A stretch of DNA of 64,000 bases. It comes from Paenibacillus sp. FSL H3-0469 (lineage in GTDB: Bacteria; Bacillota; Bacilli; Paenibacillales; Paenibacillaceae). This document shows positions 53,432 to 62,013 of this stretch, one piece after another; position 1 is the first letter of the stretch, and each line of letters opens with the position of its first letter. Below the pieces are notes generated by a model. It saw only the letters and a list, made by a program, of their open reading frames with translations. It searched no databases and was not told the DNA's origin. The DNA is taken from contig NZ_CP150302.1 in the NCBI RefSeq assembly GCF_038051945.1, positions 7,006,001 through 7,070,000 on the forward strand, written 5' to 3'. The position numbers were made by a program, and so were the translations under genes.

Positions 53432-53669
53432 GTGAGCCCAATGTAATCGAAAAACCGACTACATTGGGTCAGCATGAGGCGAGTGAGCCCAATGTAATCG
53501 AAAAACCGACTACATTGGACCAGTGTGAGGCGAGTGAGCCCAATGTAATCGAAAAACCGACTACATTGGACCAGTGTGAGGCAGAGTGAGCTCAATGTAA
53601 TCGAAAAACCGATCACATTGAGCCGGCACGGAGGCGTGAGGCGGAATGTAATCGAAAAACCGACCACAT
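53432..53669. repeat. 51-bp tandem hairpin-repeat array (array D)
   Basis: Units with GTGAGCCCAATGTAATCG start at 53432, 53483, 53534 and 53586, and a fifth diverged core lies at 53645 (periods 51, 51, 52, 51). In the best copies CCAATGTA and TACATTGG plus TCG and CGA form an interrupted 11-bp stem around AAAAAC. The array lies between convergent genes. The core CGAAAAACCGA is shared with array A at 3.2 kb. Confidence 0.9.
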
Positions 53670-53718
53670 GCACAATAAGCGGCAACCCCCGTCAAGGTGA
53701 TGCCGCTCAAGATTACGC

Positions 53719-55023
53719 CTACTTGCTCCCAGCCTCCCACCGCAGATTCCAGTGGTAACGCTGGTCCAGCTCCTCGTGTCCGCTGAAATACTCGACGAGC
53801 CGCTCCACGCTGAAGCTACCATCCGGCTGGCTGTGAAGCATGGCAATGGCGCACATTCCCTTATCGTTGTTGTGCTCGTCCAGCTGGAGCTTGATTTCTG
53901 GCCCGCCCTGCTGGCTTATGGTTACAACGGCGTTAGCCTGCGACCAGTTTGCCACGCCCTCATAGATGAGGGCAAAGATAACAATCCGCTTGATCTCGGA
54001 GAGATAGCGGCTGTTAATCCGCAGATTCTCGCCCGTGGCAATCGAGCCGGTGCGGTCATCCCCGTCCAGGAGGATGTAAGGTGGGCGGTTCAGGCTGCCG
54101 AAGGATTCGCCGAGCGCCTGGACCGCGCCTTTGAGGCCATTGCTCAGCTCAAACAGACAGCCCAGATCGAGATCTATTCCTTTTCTGCCGAACCAGCTGG
54201 AGGATTCGGTCTGAACCCAGTTGAGATTGATGACAATCTCGCCCGCAGCTCCCGGCCCGCTCTGAAGCCGGACCGTCTCCCCCCGGTTCTTCAGCAGCCG
54301 GTCACCGGAATTCCCTGGAGAACCGGGGGGCGAAGCCGGAGGCAACAGATCCGCCGGCCTCTGCTTAGGGCGTGGCCGCAGCTCCGGCAGAACAAAAGGA
54401 GACTTCCGGGGCGGAGCCTCGGGTCTCGCTGTCTGAACCAATGCCTGAGCCTCATCTGCAGGTATACCGTAGCTATGACACAGTGCGGGCAGGCCGCCGG
54501 CATAACCGGAGCCGACCGCGCTGAATTTCCATTCGTTCCGATACCGGTACAGCTCCCCGGCAACGATAGCAGTTTCCACCGTATAACCGTCACCCAGCGG
54601 ATAACGGAGCAGCTCCGTTCCGTCCGCAGCGCTCATGATACGTAAATAAGCGCCTTCTAAGCCTGCGAAGCTCTGCTGCCGCTTCACAGCTTCATGGATC
54701 GTCAGCACAAATGCAATGCGCTCATATTCCGCAGGAATCTGGTCGAGCCTGACTGCGATTTGTGCGTGGTCAGCCATGCCTGTGCTGATCTGTTGCTCAG
54801 GCGGTAATAGAGCTACAGACTGATTATCGGCAGCGGGATGCCCATAGAATATGAGATCCGCCGCAGAAGAGACCCGCTGTACCTCTGTAAGCAGAACAGC
54901 AGAGCTATCCATCTCAATCCCGGCTCCCGCAGCCTGCCAGCCCAGGCCGATGATGAGCTGCGTGAGGCGGGGGTTGTCTTTGGTTAAGCTGTATTTTTGC
55001 CCCTTGATAAGCTCAAGTGTCAT
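53719..55023 (-). CDS. TerD-TerA fusion, tellurium/stress resistance family
   Basis: The roughly 434-residue cytoplasmic protein has an N-terminal TerD-like domain (about 1-190: LELIKGQKYSLTK, GLGWQAAG, DLIFYGHP). A Pro-rich linker follows (about 195-245). The C-terminal TerA-like domain (about 255-430) has INLNWVQTES, IDLDLGCLFEL, VQALGESFGS and ILLDGDDRTG. Ter proteins form calcium-binding complexes linked to stress, phage and tellurite resistance; the biochemistry is not settled. The ATG at 55023 is preferred (GGAAAGG 9 bp upstream). The next gene upstream is an unknown protein on the same strand with a 54-bp gap, suggesting an operon. Other ter genes are absent. Confidence 0.85.
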   Translation of the reverse strand: MTLELIKGQKYSLTKDNPRLTQLIIGLGWQAAGAGIEMDSSAVLLTEVQRVSSAADLIFYGHPAADNQSVALLPPEQQISTGMADHAQIAVRLDQIPAEYERIAFVLTIHEAVKRQQSFAGLEGAYLRIMSAADGTELLRYPLGDGYTVETAIVAGELYRYRNEWKFSAVGSGYAGGLPALCHSYGIPADEAQALVQTARPEAPPRKSPFVLPELRPRPKQRPADLLPPASPPGSPGNSGDRLLKNRGETVRLQSGPGAAGEIVINLNWVQTESSSWFGRKGIDLDLGCLFELSNGLKGAVQALGESFGSLNRPPYILLDGDDRTGSIATGENLRINSRYLSEIKRIVIFALIYEGVANWSQANAVVTISQQGGPEIKLQLDEHNNDKGMCAIAMLHSQPDGSFSVERLVEYFSGHEELDQRYHWNLRWEAGSK

Positions 55024-55077
55024 GAGAACCAACCTTTCCTATGAGTAATTCAAGCTTGTATAAGTGCATTGGCAGGC

Positions 55078-55641
55078 TTAGAATCTTCCCCGGCTTCCGG
55101 CGTCCAGGTTCGGACCATTCAGATCCGTCAGCCGCTCCAGCGCCTGCTCATAGATCCGCACAATATCCTGTATCTTCTGGAATTCAGGGTCTGAGGGACC
55201 CAGGTTGTCCATGAACATGCGCTGTAGAATTTCTTTGTAAAAGGAGATGCGGCTCCCCACCAGCTGGCATTCGTAGTCAATGACCTCTTCAATCGAGTGC
55301 TGCTGAACGAAGTCCATCAGATCATCAGCAGGGTTACCACGCGGCTCCCGCTCATTGCGTGCAGCAACCGGCGCATTGACATTATCGAGATTGACGGTAG
55401 AGCGTATATCGGTGAACAGGATACCTTCTTTTGCCAGCATGACCTGAAAAGGCTTGTGCTTGAACAGCTCCTGTGCAACCAGCGTACACATCGCCGGATT
55501 CCGCAGCAGCATCCCGTCAAATGGATGAAGTACCCACCCGCTGTCATCCCGGTACAGGCTGAATGTGAAGTACTCACCGCCGTACTCATATTTCAGGTTA
55601 ATCGAACTCTCTGAGGTAAGCTCATATTGAAATGCATCCAT
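55078..55641 (-). CDS. Unknown protein co-oriented with the TerD-TerA gene
   Basis: A 187-residue soluble protein I do not recognise. It starts MDAFQYELTSESSINLKYEYGG, has a central beta-rich half (to about 95) and an acidic, helical C-terminal half (DLMDFVQQHSIEEVIDYECQLVGSRISFYKEILQRMF). There is no signal peptide or membrane helix. It precedes the TerD-TerA gene on the same strand by 54 bp and so is a candidate partner of it. Function is unknown. Confidence 0.75.
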   Translation of the reverse strand: MDAFQYELTSESSINLKYEYGGEYFTFSLYRDDSGWVLHPFDGMLLRNPAMCTLVAQELFKHKPFQVMLAKEGILFTDIRSTVNLDNVNAPVAARNEREPRGNPADDLMDFVQQHSIEEVIDYECQLVGSRISFYKEILQRMFMDNLGPSDPEFQKIQDIVRIYEQALERLTDLNGPNLDAGSRGRF

Positions 55642-55809
55642 TCCGGGTTACGCCTCCTGTATCTACTATGAATTTCTATTAGCATAGCAGAATATAGCGA
55701 ATATTGGGAGAGATGGGTTTCACCCGCATACCTTCTTTTTAATAAGAAAAGATTAGTTTATTTTTTCAGGATATTCAGCGATTAAGCAGTGTGCGGATTC
55801 GACAAATTG

Positions 55810-55818
55810 TGCTATTAT
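55810..55818 (+). promoter_or_regulatory. Candidate extended -10 promoter for the second SLH protein
   Basis: TGCTATTAT lies 32 bp before the start at 55850 and is identical to the element upstream of fumarase. No clear -35 is seen. Confidence 0.5.
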
Positions 55819-55849
55819 CTTCTTGAAATTATTATTAAGGGGGGAATTT

Positions 55850-58800
55850 ATGATAAAAAAGCTATTGATTATAGGACTATGTCTATCAATTCTATGGGTT
55901 AACTACCCGGGTATGATGGGTCCGGTATTTGCAGCGGTTGCTGCTCCGTCAGCTGAGGGAGGGGAGGAGAGTATTGTTGCAAGCGGATACACGTCCGGGG
56001 CGACCTTGAAGCTGTATCTGACGAATGGAACACTGAAAGCCACAGAGACAGCGGTAACAGCAGCCACCTATTCATTCATACATGTAGAGCCGAACCCTCT
56101 CGGCTATTATGTGACACAGACGGTGGGCGGTGAAGAGAGTGTGAACTCGTTCTTCGTATCCGCGAGTCTGCGCACACCTACGGCCAGTGCAGGTATCGGC
56201 TATATAGAAGCCGGAAATATCTATCCGGGAGCGTCCATTACGCTATATGAGAGCAACGGACAGGCCATTCCGGCGGTGCCTGCGGATCAGGGCAACGGCA
56301 AGTTCCGGTTCAGCGGGTTGACGGCCAGAACGACGTATTATGTCATTCAGAGCATCAACGGGGTGGTTAGCGGGAGCTCAACTCTAGCAACGGTCCAGCC
56401 GTTAGTGCCGGATGCCCCGGCGGCAACGGGCGGGGAAGAGAGCATCGGCGTGAGCGGATACACATCCGGGGCGACCTTGAAGCTGTATCTGACGGATGGA
56501 ACACTGAAGGCTGTAGAGCCCACTGTAACAGCAGCTACATATTCATTCATGCATGTGGAGCCTAACTCTCTTGGCTATTATGTGACACAGACGGTGGGCG
56601 GTGAGGAGAGTGTGAACTCGGACTTCGTATCTGCGGGTCTGCGCACACCTAATGCCAGCGCAGGTGTCGGATATATGGATGCCGGAAATATCTATCCGGG
56701 AGCGTCCATTACGCTATACGAGAGCGGCGGCCAGCCCATTTCGGCAGTGCCTGTGGATCAGGGCAACGGCAAGTTCCGGTTCAGCGGGTTGACGGCCAGA
56801 ACGACGTATTATGTCATACAGAGCATTAACGGGGTAAGCAGCGCCAACTCTAATTTTGCAACGGTTCAGCCGTCAGTACCGGATGCCCCGGCGGCAACGG
56901 GCGGGGAAGAGAGCATAGGCGTGAGCGGATACACATCCGGGGCGACCTTGAAGCTGTATCTGGCGAACGGAACGCTGAAGGCTACAGAGCCTACGGTAAC
57001 AGCAGCCACCTATTCATTCATGCATGTGGAGCCGAACTCTCTCGGCTATTATGTGACACAGACGGTGAACGGTGAAGAGAGTGTGAACTCGGCCTTCGTA
57101 TCCGCGAGCCTGCGCACACCTAATGCCAGCGCAGGCATTGGCTATATGGATGCCGGAAATATCTATCCGGGCGCTTCTATTATGCTATATGAGAGCAGCG
57201 GACAAGCCATTCCAGCTGTGTCTGTGGATCAGGGCAATGGCAAGTTCCGGTTCAGCGGTTTGACGGCCAGAACCACGTATTATGTCATACAGGGCATTAA
57301 CGGGGTAAGCAGCGCCAACTCTAATTTTGCAACGGTTCAGCCGTCAGTACCGGATGCACCGGCGGCAGCGGGTGAAGAAGAAAGCATCAGCGTGAGCGGA
57401 TACACATCCGGGGCGGCCTTGAAGCTGTATCTGGCGGATGGAACACTGAAGGCAACGGCTTCTTCCGTTACGGAGAATACCTACAAGTTCCTGGATGTGG
57501 AGCCCCATACACTGGGCTACTACGTGACCCAGACGTTGAATGGGGAAGAGAGTGTGAATTCGAGCTTTGTGAATGCCACGCTTAGAACCCCTGTTGCGGT
57601 TGCCGGTATTGGCTATATCGATGTCAGCAATGTATACCCTGGAGCGGATGTAACCCTATTCGAATACACCGGCATCAAGGTATCTGATACTCCTTCCGGT
57701 CTTGGTAATGGAATTGTCCGTTTCGACGGCTTAACAGCAACACAGTCCTATTACGCTGTTCAAAGCATCAATGGTGTAATTAGTGAAGCGACCAAAATCG
57801 TTACTGTGCTGCCCCTGCCGCCTGCCCGATTGACGGCTGCCGCGGGTAACCGGCAAGTAACCTTGAACTGGAGCAGTGTAACCGGAGCCACTTATTATAA
57901 TATCTACATGAAAGCTCCGGGAGAGCAGCTTCAATTAATTAAGACAGCAGACGCTGTAGCAACGAGCTACGAGGCCCTTGAGCTCGCTAACGGAAAGACC
58001 TATATGTTCTTAGTGAGAGCGGGGAATACCGGGGGCTTAGGCATTAAGTCTAATGAGGTAACTGCTACACCGGCCACAGTTCCATCTGCACCGACAGGGA
58101 TTTCAGCAGTTGCGGGAGACGGCTCGGCCACAATTACGTTTACACCTCCTGCAGACGATGGAGGTATTGCCGTTACAGAGTATAGAGTTATAGCTTCTCC
58201 AGGCAACATCGTGGCCAAAGGAACAGGAAGCCCGGTTACAGTGACTGGATTGCTTAACGGGACAAGCTATACTTTTACAGTGGAGGCCGTCAACGCACTT
58301 GGCAGCAGTGAGGCTTCTGTCCAATCCAATGCGGTTGTTCCGGCAGCGCCCTACAGTGGCGGCGCTACTTCACCTGCACAGCCGACAGCTGCGCCGGCAA
58401 GTACAACTGCAGACGTCCTGGTGAACGGTAAGGTTGAAAGTGCAGGCACATTAGTCACATCTTCACGTGGTGATCAGACTGTAGCTACTATTATTGTTGA
58501 TACCGCTAGGCTGCAGCAACGGCTCGCTGAGGAAGGAAAGCAGGCGGTTATCACTATCTCTTACAACGGTCAAGCGGCGGTTGTCATTGCTGAGCTTACC
58601 GGTCAAATGATTCAGTTCATGGAGGACCAGGAGGCAACGCTGCTGCTGCAGACCGGTGCGGGTTCATTTACACTGCCAGTCCGGCAGATTCAGATGGCTT
58701 CCGTGGCCCAACAGCTTGACGGCTCTGCAGCCCTCCAGGATATTAAGCTGCAGATTGAGATATCCAGATTGCCGCAAAGCAAAATGCAAGTAGTCGAACA

Positions 58801-59653
58801 AGCTGCTGCACAAGGAGCATTCACTTTGGCTGGTCCTCCGGCGGATTTCACAGTTCGGGCTATCCATGGCAGTGCAACTGCAGAAGTATCCAGATTCAAT
58901 ACGTACGTGGAACGCAGCCTTATGCTGCCTGACGGGATTGATCCTGACCAAATCACGACAGGTATAACCGTGGACCCGGATGGCAAGGTGCGTCATATTC
59001 CAACCCGGGTGGTCATGGCAGGCGGCAAGTATTACGCGAAAATGAACAGCTTAACCAACAGTATCTATGCCGTTGTATGGCATCCGCTTGAATTCAAGGA
59101 TGTAAGTACCCACTGGGCCCGCCAAGCCGTTAATGATATGGGTTCGCGGATGGTTATTGAAGGTACAGGCGGTAATCTGTTCAGTCCGGACCGCGACATC
59201 ACCCGGGCAGAATTTACAGCCATTCTCGTCCGTGGATTGGGAATGAAGCCCATGAGCGGACAATCTGCCTTCACGGACGTGAATCCCGCAGATTGGTATT
59301 ACGGGTTCATCCAGGCGGCCCGGGCCTATGAACTGGTTGACGGCTTCGCAGATGGACAATTCCTTCCCAATGAGCGGATTACCCGCGAGCAGGCAACAGT
59401 CATGATGGGCAGGGCTATGTCTCTTACGAATCTGAAGAACAGGCTGGCTAACCAGCAGACGACTGAAACTTTACGCTCCTATACAGATGGGGCTAAGGTC
59501 TCTGCTTGGGCTGTAAGCGGCATGATCTCCAGTATCCAGTCTGGTATTATAACCGGAAGAAGCAGCAAGGTGCTGGCACCGGCTGCTTATATTACACGGG
59601 CTGAAGTTGCTACAATCATACAGCGGTTGCTACAGAAGTCAGATCTAATCTGA
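55850..59653 (+). CDS. SLH surface protein with four 157-residue tandem repeats and two Fn3 domains
   Basis: The roughly 1267-residue protein has a signal peptide (ending VFAAVA). Four tandem repeats of 157 residues follow (about 37-640). Each holds GGEESI-VSGYTSGATLKLYL, VEPNSLGYYVTQTV, GNIYPGASITLYES and GLTARTTYYVIQSINGV. Two Fn3 domains follow (about 660-835), then an unassigned region and three SLH motifs (EFKDVSTHWARQAV, AFTDVNPADWYYG, AKVSAWAVSGM) at the C-terminus. It is probably cell-wall anchored. The ATG at 55850 is preferred over the ORF start at 55823 because a GGGGGG site lies just upstream and the signal peptide then begins MIKKLLIIG. Confidence 0.9.
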   Translation: MIKKLLIIGLCLSILWVNYPGMMGPVFAAVAAPSAEGGEESIVASGYTSGATLKLYLTNGTLKATETAVTAATYSFIHVEPNPLGYYVTQTVGGEESVNSFFVSASLRTPTASAGIGYIEAGNIYPGASITLYESNGQAIPAVPADQGNGKFRFSGLTARTTYYVIQSINGVVSGSSTLATVQPLVPDAPAATGGEESIGVSGYTSGATLKLYLTDGTLKAVEPTVTAATYSFMHVEPNSLGYYVTQTVGGEESVNSDFVSAGLRTPNASAGVGYMDAGNIYPGASITLYESGGQPISAVPVDQGNGKFRFSGLTARTTYYVIQSINGVSSANSNFATVQPSVPDAPAATGGEESIGVSGYTSGATLKLYLANGTLKATEPTVTAATYSFMHVEPNSLGYYVTQTVNGEESVNSAFVSASLRTPNASAGIGYMDAGNIYPGASIMLYESSGQAIPAVSVDQGNGKFRFSGLTARTTYYVIQGINGVSSANSNFATVQPSVPDAPAAAGEEESISVSGYTSGAALKLYLADGTLKATASSVTENTYKFLDVEPHTLGYYVTQTLNGEESVNSSFVNATLRTPVAVAGIGYIDVSNVYPGADVTLFEYTGIKVSDTPSGLGNGIVRFDGLTATQSYYAVQSINGVISEATKIVTVLPLPPARLTAAAGNRQVTLNWSSVTGATYYNIYMKAPGEQLQLIKTADAVATSYEALELANGKTYMFLVRAGNTGGLGIKSNEVTATPATVPSAPTGISAVAGDGSATITFTPPADDGGIAVTEYRVIASPGNIVAKGTGSPVTVTGLLNGTSYTFTVEAVNALGSSEASVQSNAVVPAAPYSGGATSPAQPTAAPASTTADVLVNGKVESAGTLVTSSRGDQTVATIIVDTARLQQRLAEEGKQAVITISYNGQAAVVIAELTGQMIQFMEDQEATLLLQTGAGSFTLPVRQIQMASVAQQLDGSAALQDIKLQIEISRLPQSKMQVVEQAAAQGAFTLAGPPADFTVRAIHGSATAEVSRFNTYVERSLMLPDGIDPDQITTGITVDPDGKVRHIPTRVVMAGGKYYAKMNSLTNSIYAVVWHPLEFKDVSTHWARQAVNDMGSRMVIEGTGGNLFSPDRDITRAEFTAILVRGLGMKPMSGQSAFTDVNPADWYYGFIQAARAYELVDGFADGQFLPNERITREQATVMMGRAMSLTNLKNRLANQQTTETLRSYTDGAKVSAWAVSGMISSIQSGIITGRSSKVLAPAAYITRAEVATIIQRLLQKSDLI
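55958..57841 (+). repeat. Four tandem 471-bp coding repeats
   Basis: Repeats start at 55958, 56429, 56900 and 57371, exactly 471 bp apart. Copies 1-3 are nearly identical in DNA, for example the GATGCCCCGGCGGCAACGGG junction. Copy 4 is clearly more diverged. This indicates recent amplification of the first three. Confidence 0.9.
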
Positions 59654-59681
59654 ACCCGTACACTCAGCTCTAAAAGCTAAC

Positions 59682-59720
59682 AAGCAGCGATTCTCCTGTT
59701 ATTGGAGGATCGCTGCTTTT
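59682..59720. terminator. Bidirectional terminator between the SLH gene and the kinase gene
   Basis: AAGCAGCGA / TCGCTGCTT stem, extended inside by TCTCC / GGAGGA pairing, with T4. The genes on both sides converge on it. Confidence 0.85.
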
Positions 59721-59739
59721 CGTTGCCGGCGCTTGATTT

Positions 59740-61137
59740 CTACTTAGGCAAAGGTAAAGCCGGCAGGTGCAGAGTCGCACATAGCCCTTCCCCCGGAGGG
59801 CTTTCCAGAACAAGCTTGCCCTTATGGGCTTCGGCGATGCGGGCGACCATCGGGAGGCCAAGCCCGTGGCCCTGCCGGACGGGGCGGGTCCGCTTCCCGG
59901 AGTAGGGCAGCAGGACCAGCTCCGGCAAAAGCTCTGGCGGAACCCCAGTCCCGTCATCGGATACGGATAGACAGCATTCCGGCTCCTTCGGGTTCGGGCT
60001 GCAGGAGACCGTTACCGTAATCCGGCTGCCGTCCGGATTATGGCGGATGCTGTTCTGGACCAGATTGCTTACCGCACGGTACAGCAGTTTCTCGTCGCCC
60101 GTCACTTGCAGGCGCTCGTCCATAATGCACAGGTCCAGCGAATAACGCTCCTCCAGACCGTTATTCATGAAGTCAGAGACCACGGTCCGGGCCAGAGCGG
60201 ATAAGCGGACCGGCTTAAGCTGCAACGGCTGCATGTCATACTCCAGCATCGAGACGAGATTCAAATCGCTGACCAGCGATCTTAGCTGCTCGCCTTGGCG
60301 GCGGATGATGGCAGCCTGCTGGCGTTGCTCACCGGTCAGATTGTCCTGCTCCTCCAGATTGCTCGCGTAGCCCAGGATCATCGAGAGCGGAGTACGGATG
60401 TCATGGGAGATCCCGGCGATCCAGTTCGAGCGGGCTTCATCCCGAGATTTCAGCTGCGAGCTCCTGGTCTGCAGCGTAGCGGAAGCCGAATTAATACTCT
60501 CGGACAAATCGCTGAAGAGTCCGGCAGTCTGCAGCTGGACCGGCTTGTCTTTGGCCAGAGCATGGATACTGTTAATCAGAGGCCGGATCCTGCGGATCAG
60601 CCGGGTGCCGATGAACAAGGAGAGGGCCACGGCCAGTACCACGTTGCAGGCCAGGAGGAGGAGCACCCTTAAGGGAAGGGAGCGCAACCAGTCCGTCAGG
60701 TATCCGAGCTGATATTTTTCATATGAATATTTGGGATAGCCAACGACGAGAAGTCCTTCCGGGTGCTCCCAGAGGTACACAGGATACTCCAGCAAGTAGT
60801 AGCGCGAGAACTTCGCCACCTCTACGATGTTGTAAGCGCGCGGAATCTCCGGCGGCAGCTGCTCACTCCATATCACCTTGCCCCCTGTATCCAGCAGCAT
60901 GGCCCAGGCCCGGTTCTGCTGAAGCAGTGCAGCCCCCTTGGAATCAAGGGAATATGTGCCGTCAGCCCCTTGCAGAGCTGAGGATAATTCGCGCACAACC
61001 TTCTCCGGCGAAGCCTCCTGATGGGTCTCCTTGAAGATGAGTGATCCAAGCAGGATCAGGTTGAACAGGAGCAGCAGCGTAGAGACCAGCAGGGTAGAGC
61101 CTACGAATTTGCGTAAAATCCGGACCGCACTGTCCAT
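59740..61137 (-). CDS. Sensor histidine kinase of a peptide-antibiotic type two-component system
   Basis: A 465-residue kinase. TM1 (about 13-35), an extracytoplasmic region (about 40-155) and TM2 (LRVLLLLACNVVLAVALSLF) are followed by a HAMP-like segment. HisKA contains WIAGISHDIRTPLSMILGY and the HATPase has LVQNSIRHNPDG, DDGTGVP and GHGLGLPMV. Its ATG overlaps the stop of the response regulator, so the two are translationally coupled. The divergent LanFEG-type exporter suggests it senses a peptide antibiotic or cell-envelope damage; the ligand is unknown. Confidence 0.9.
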   Translation of the reverse strand: MDSAVRILRKFVGSTLLVSTLLLLFNLILLGSLIFKETHQEASPEKVVRELSSALQGADGTYSLDSKGAALLQQNRAWAMLLDTGGKVIWSEQLPPEIPRAYNIVEVAKFSRYYLLEYPVYLWEHPEGLLVVGYPKYSYEKYQLGYLTDWLRSLPLRVLLLLACNVVLAVALSLFIGTRLIRRIRPLINSIHALAKDKPVQLQTAGLFSDLSESINSASATLQTRSSQLKSRDEARSNWIAGISHDIRTPLSMILGYASNLEEQDNLTGEQRQQAAIIRRQGEQLRSLVSDLNLVSMLEYDMQPLQLKPVRLSALARTVVSDFMNNGLEERYSLDLCIMDERLQVTGDEKLLYRAVSNLVQNSIRHNPDGSRITVTVSCSPNPKEPECCLSVSDDGTGVPPELLPELVLLPYSGKRTRPVRQGHGLGLPMVARIAEAHKGKLVLESPPGEGLCATLHLPALPLPK

Positions 61138-61850
61138 TAGAGCGCCTCCTGCACCATGAGCTTATATCCAAGGCCTCTGACTGTCAGCAATTGCTCCGGC
61201 TTCGAGGGGTCTGCTTCGATTTTCTCGCGGATACGCCGGATATGTACCATTAATGTGTTCTCGTACCCGTAGCTGTCATCCCCCCATACCGCCTGGCAAA
61301 GGGCATCACTAGTCACAATCCGGCCGCCGTTCTGGTACAGCTTGATCAGAATGGCATGCTCCTTCGCCGTCAGCGGAAGCTCGCGCTCTTCTCTTAGTAC
61401 CACAGCGCTGTCCAGATCCACCACCTGTTCACCCACTCTGAAGGCAGGCAGCCGCTCTGGTATGGAAGACGCATATACCCGCTTCAGCACAGCGCTCAGA
61501 CGCAGCATTAACTCCCTCGGCAGGAATGGCTTAACGATATAATCGTCAGCCCCCAGTCCCAGACCCAGCAGCCGGTCCTCATCTTCACCACGCGCCGACA
61601 GGAAGAGTACCGGCATATCGGAGAAGGTTCGGATAGCGGACAGCAGCGAGAACCCGTCCTGATCCGGCAGCATCACATCGAGAATGGCGATATCCGGCTT
61701 CTCTTGGCGGCACATGGCGAGGGCACTGCTATAATCTCCAGCTGCATAGATGCGGTAATACCCTTCTTTTCGTAAAAAAAGCTCAATCATCTCACGTATC
61801 TTCGGTTCGTCCTCAACGATCATTATTTTGCGGTTCTTCATCGTATTCAA
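61137..61850 (-). CDS. OmpR-family response regulator
   Basis: The 237-residue regulator has a receiver domain with IMIVEDEPKI, the phospho-acceptor in AILDVMLPDQDG (near 57), the T/S position in LFLSARG and YIVKPF. The winged helix has LTAKEHAILIKLYQNGGRIV, VWGDDSYGYENTLMVHIRRIREKIE and VRGLGYKL. It is partner of the overlapping kinase gene and probably activates the divergent ABC genes. The start may be the TTG at 61850 (GGTGATGA site 7 bp upstream) or the ATG at 61841. Confidence 0.93.
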   Translation of the reverse strand: MNTMKNRKIMIVEDEPKIREMIELFLRKEGYYRIYAAGDYSSALAMCRQEKPDIAILDVMLPDQDGFSLLSAIRTFSDMPVLFLSARGEDEDRLLGLGLGADDYIVKPFLPRELMLRLSAVLKRVYASSIPERLPAFRVGEQVVDLDSAVVLREERELPLTAKEHAILIKLYQNGGRIVTSDALCQAVWGDDSYGYENTLMVHIRRIREKIEADPSKPEQLLTVRGLGYKLMVQEAL

Positions 61851-62013
61851 TCGTCATCACCCATGAATTAGTATACACGATCAGGCATTGAAGAATGGGA
61901 GGGGCCGGAGTATTTAAGGTAGGCGTAAGGTTATCTTCAGTCTGCAGCAAGGGAAGGCCTCTATGCTTGGAAGCAAGAGCCAACTTGACAGAAATGGAGC
62001 TGAACTGGAGCCT

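Noticed and set aside
53752..54645. 297-residue plus-strand ORF opposite the TerD-TerA gene
   Set aside because: The minus strand carries both Ter domains and a ribosome site; the plus-strand ORF has no recognisable features.
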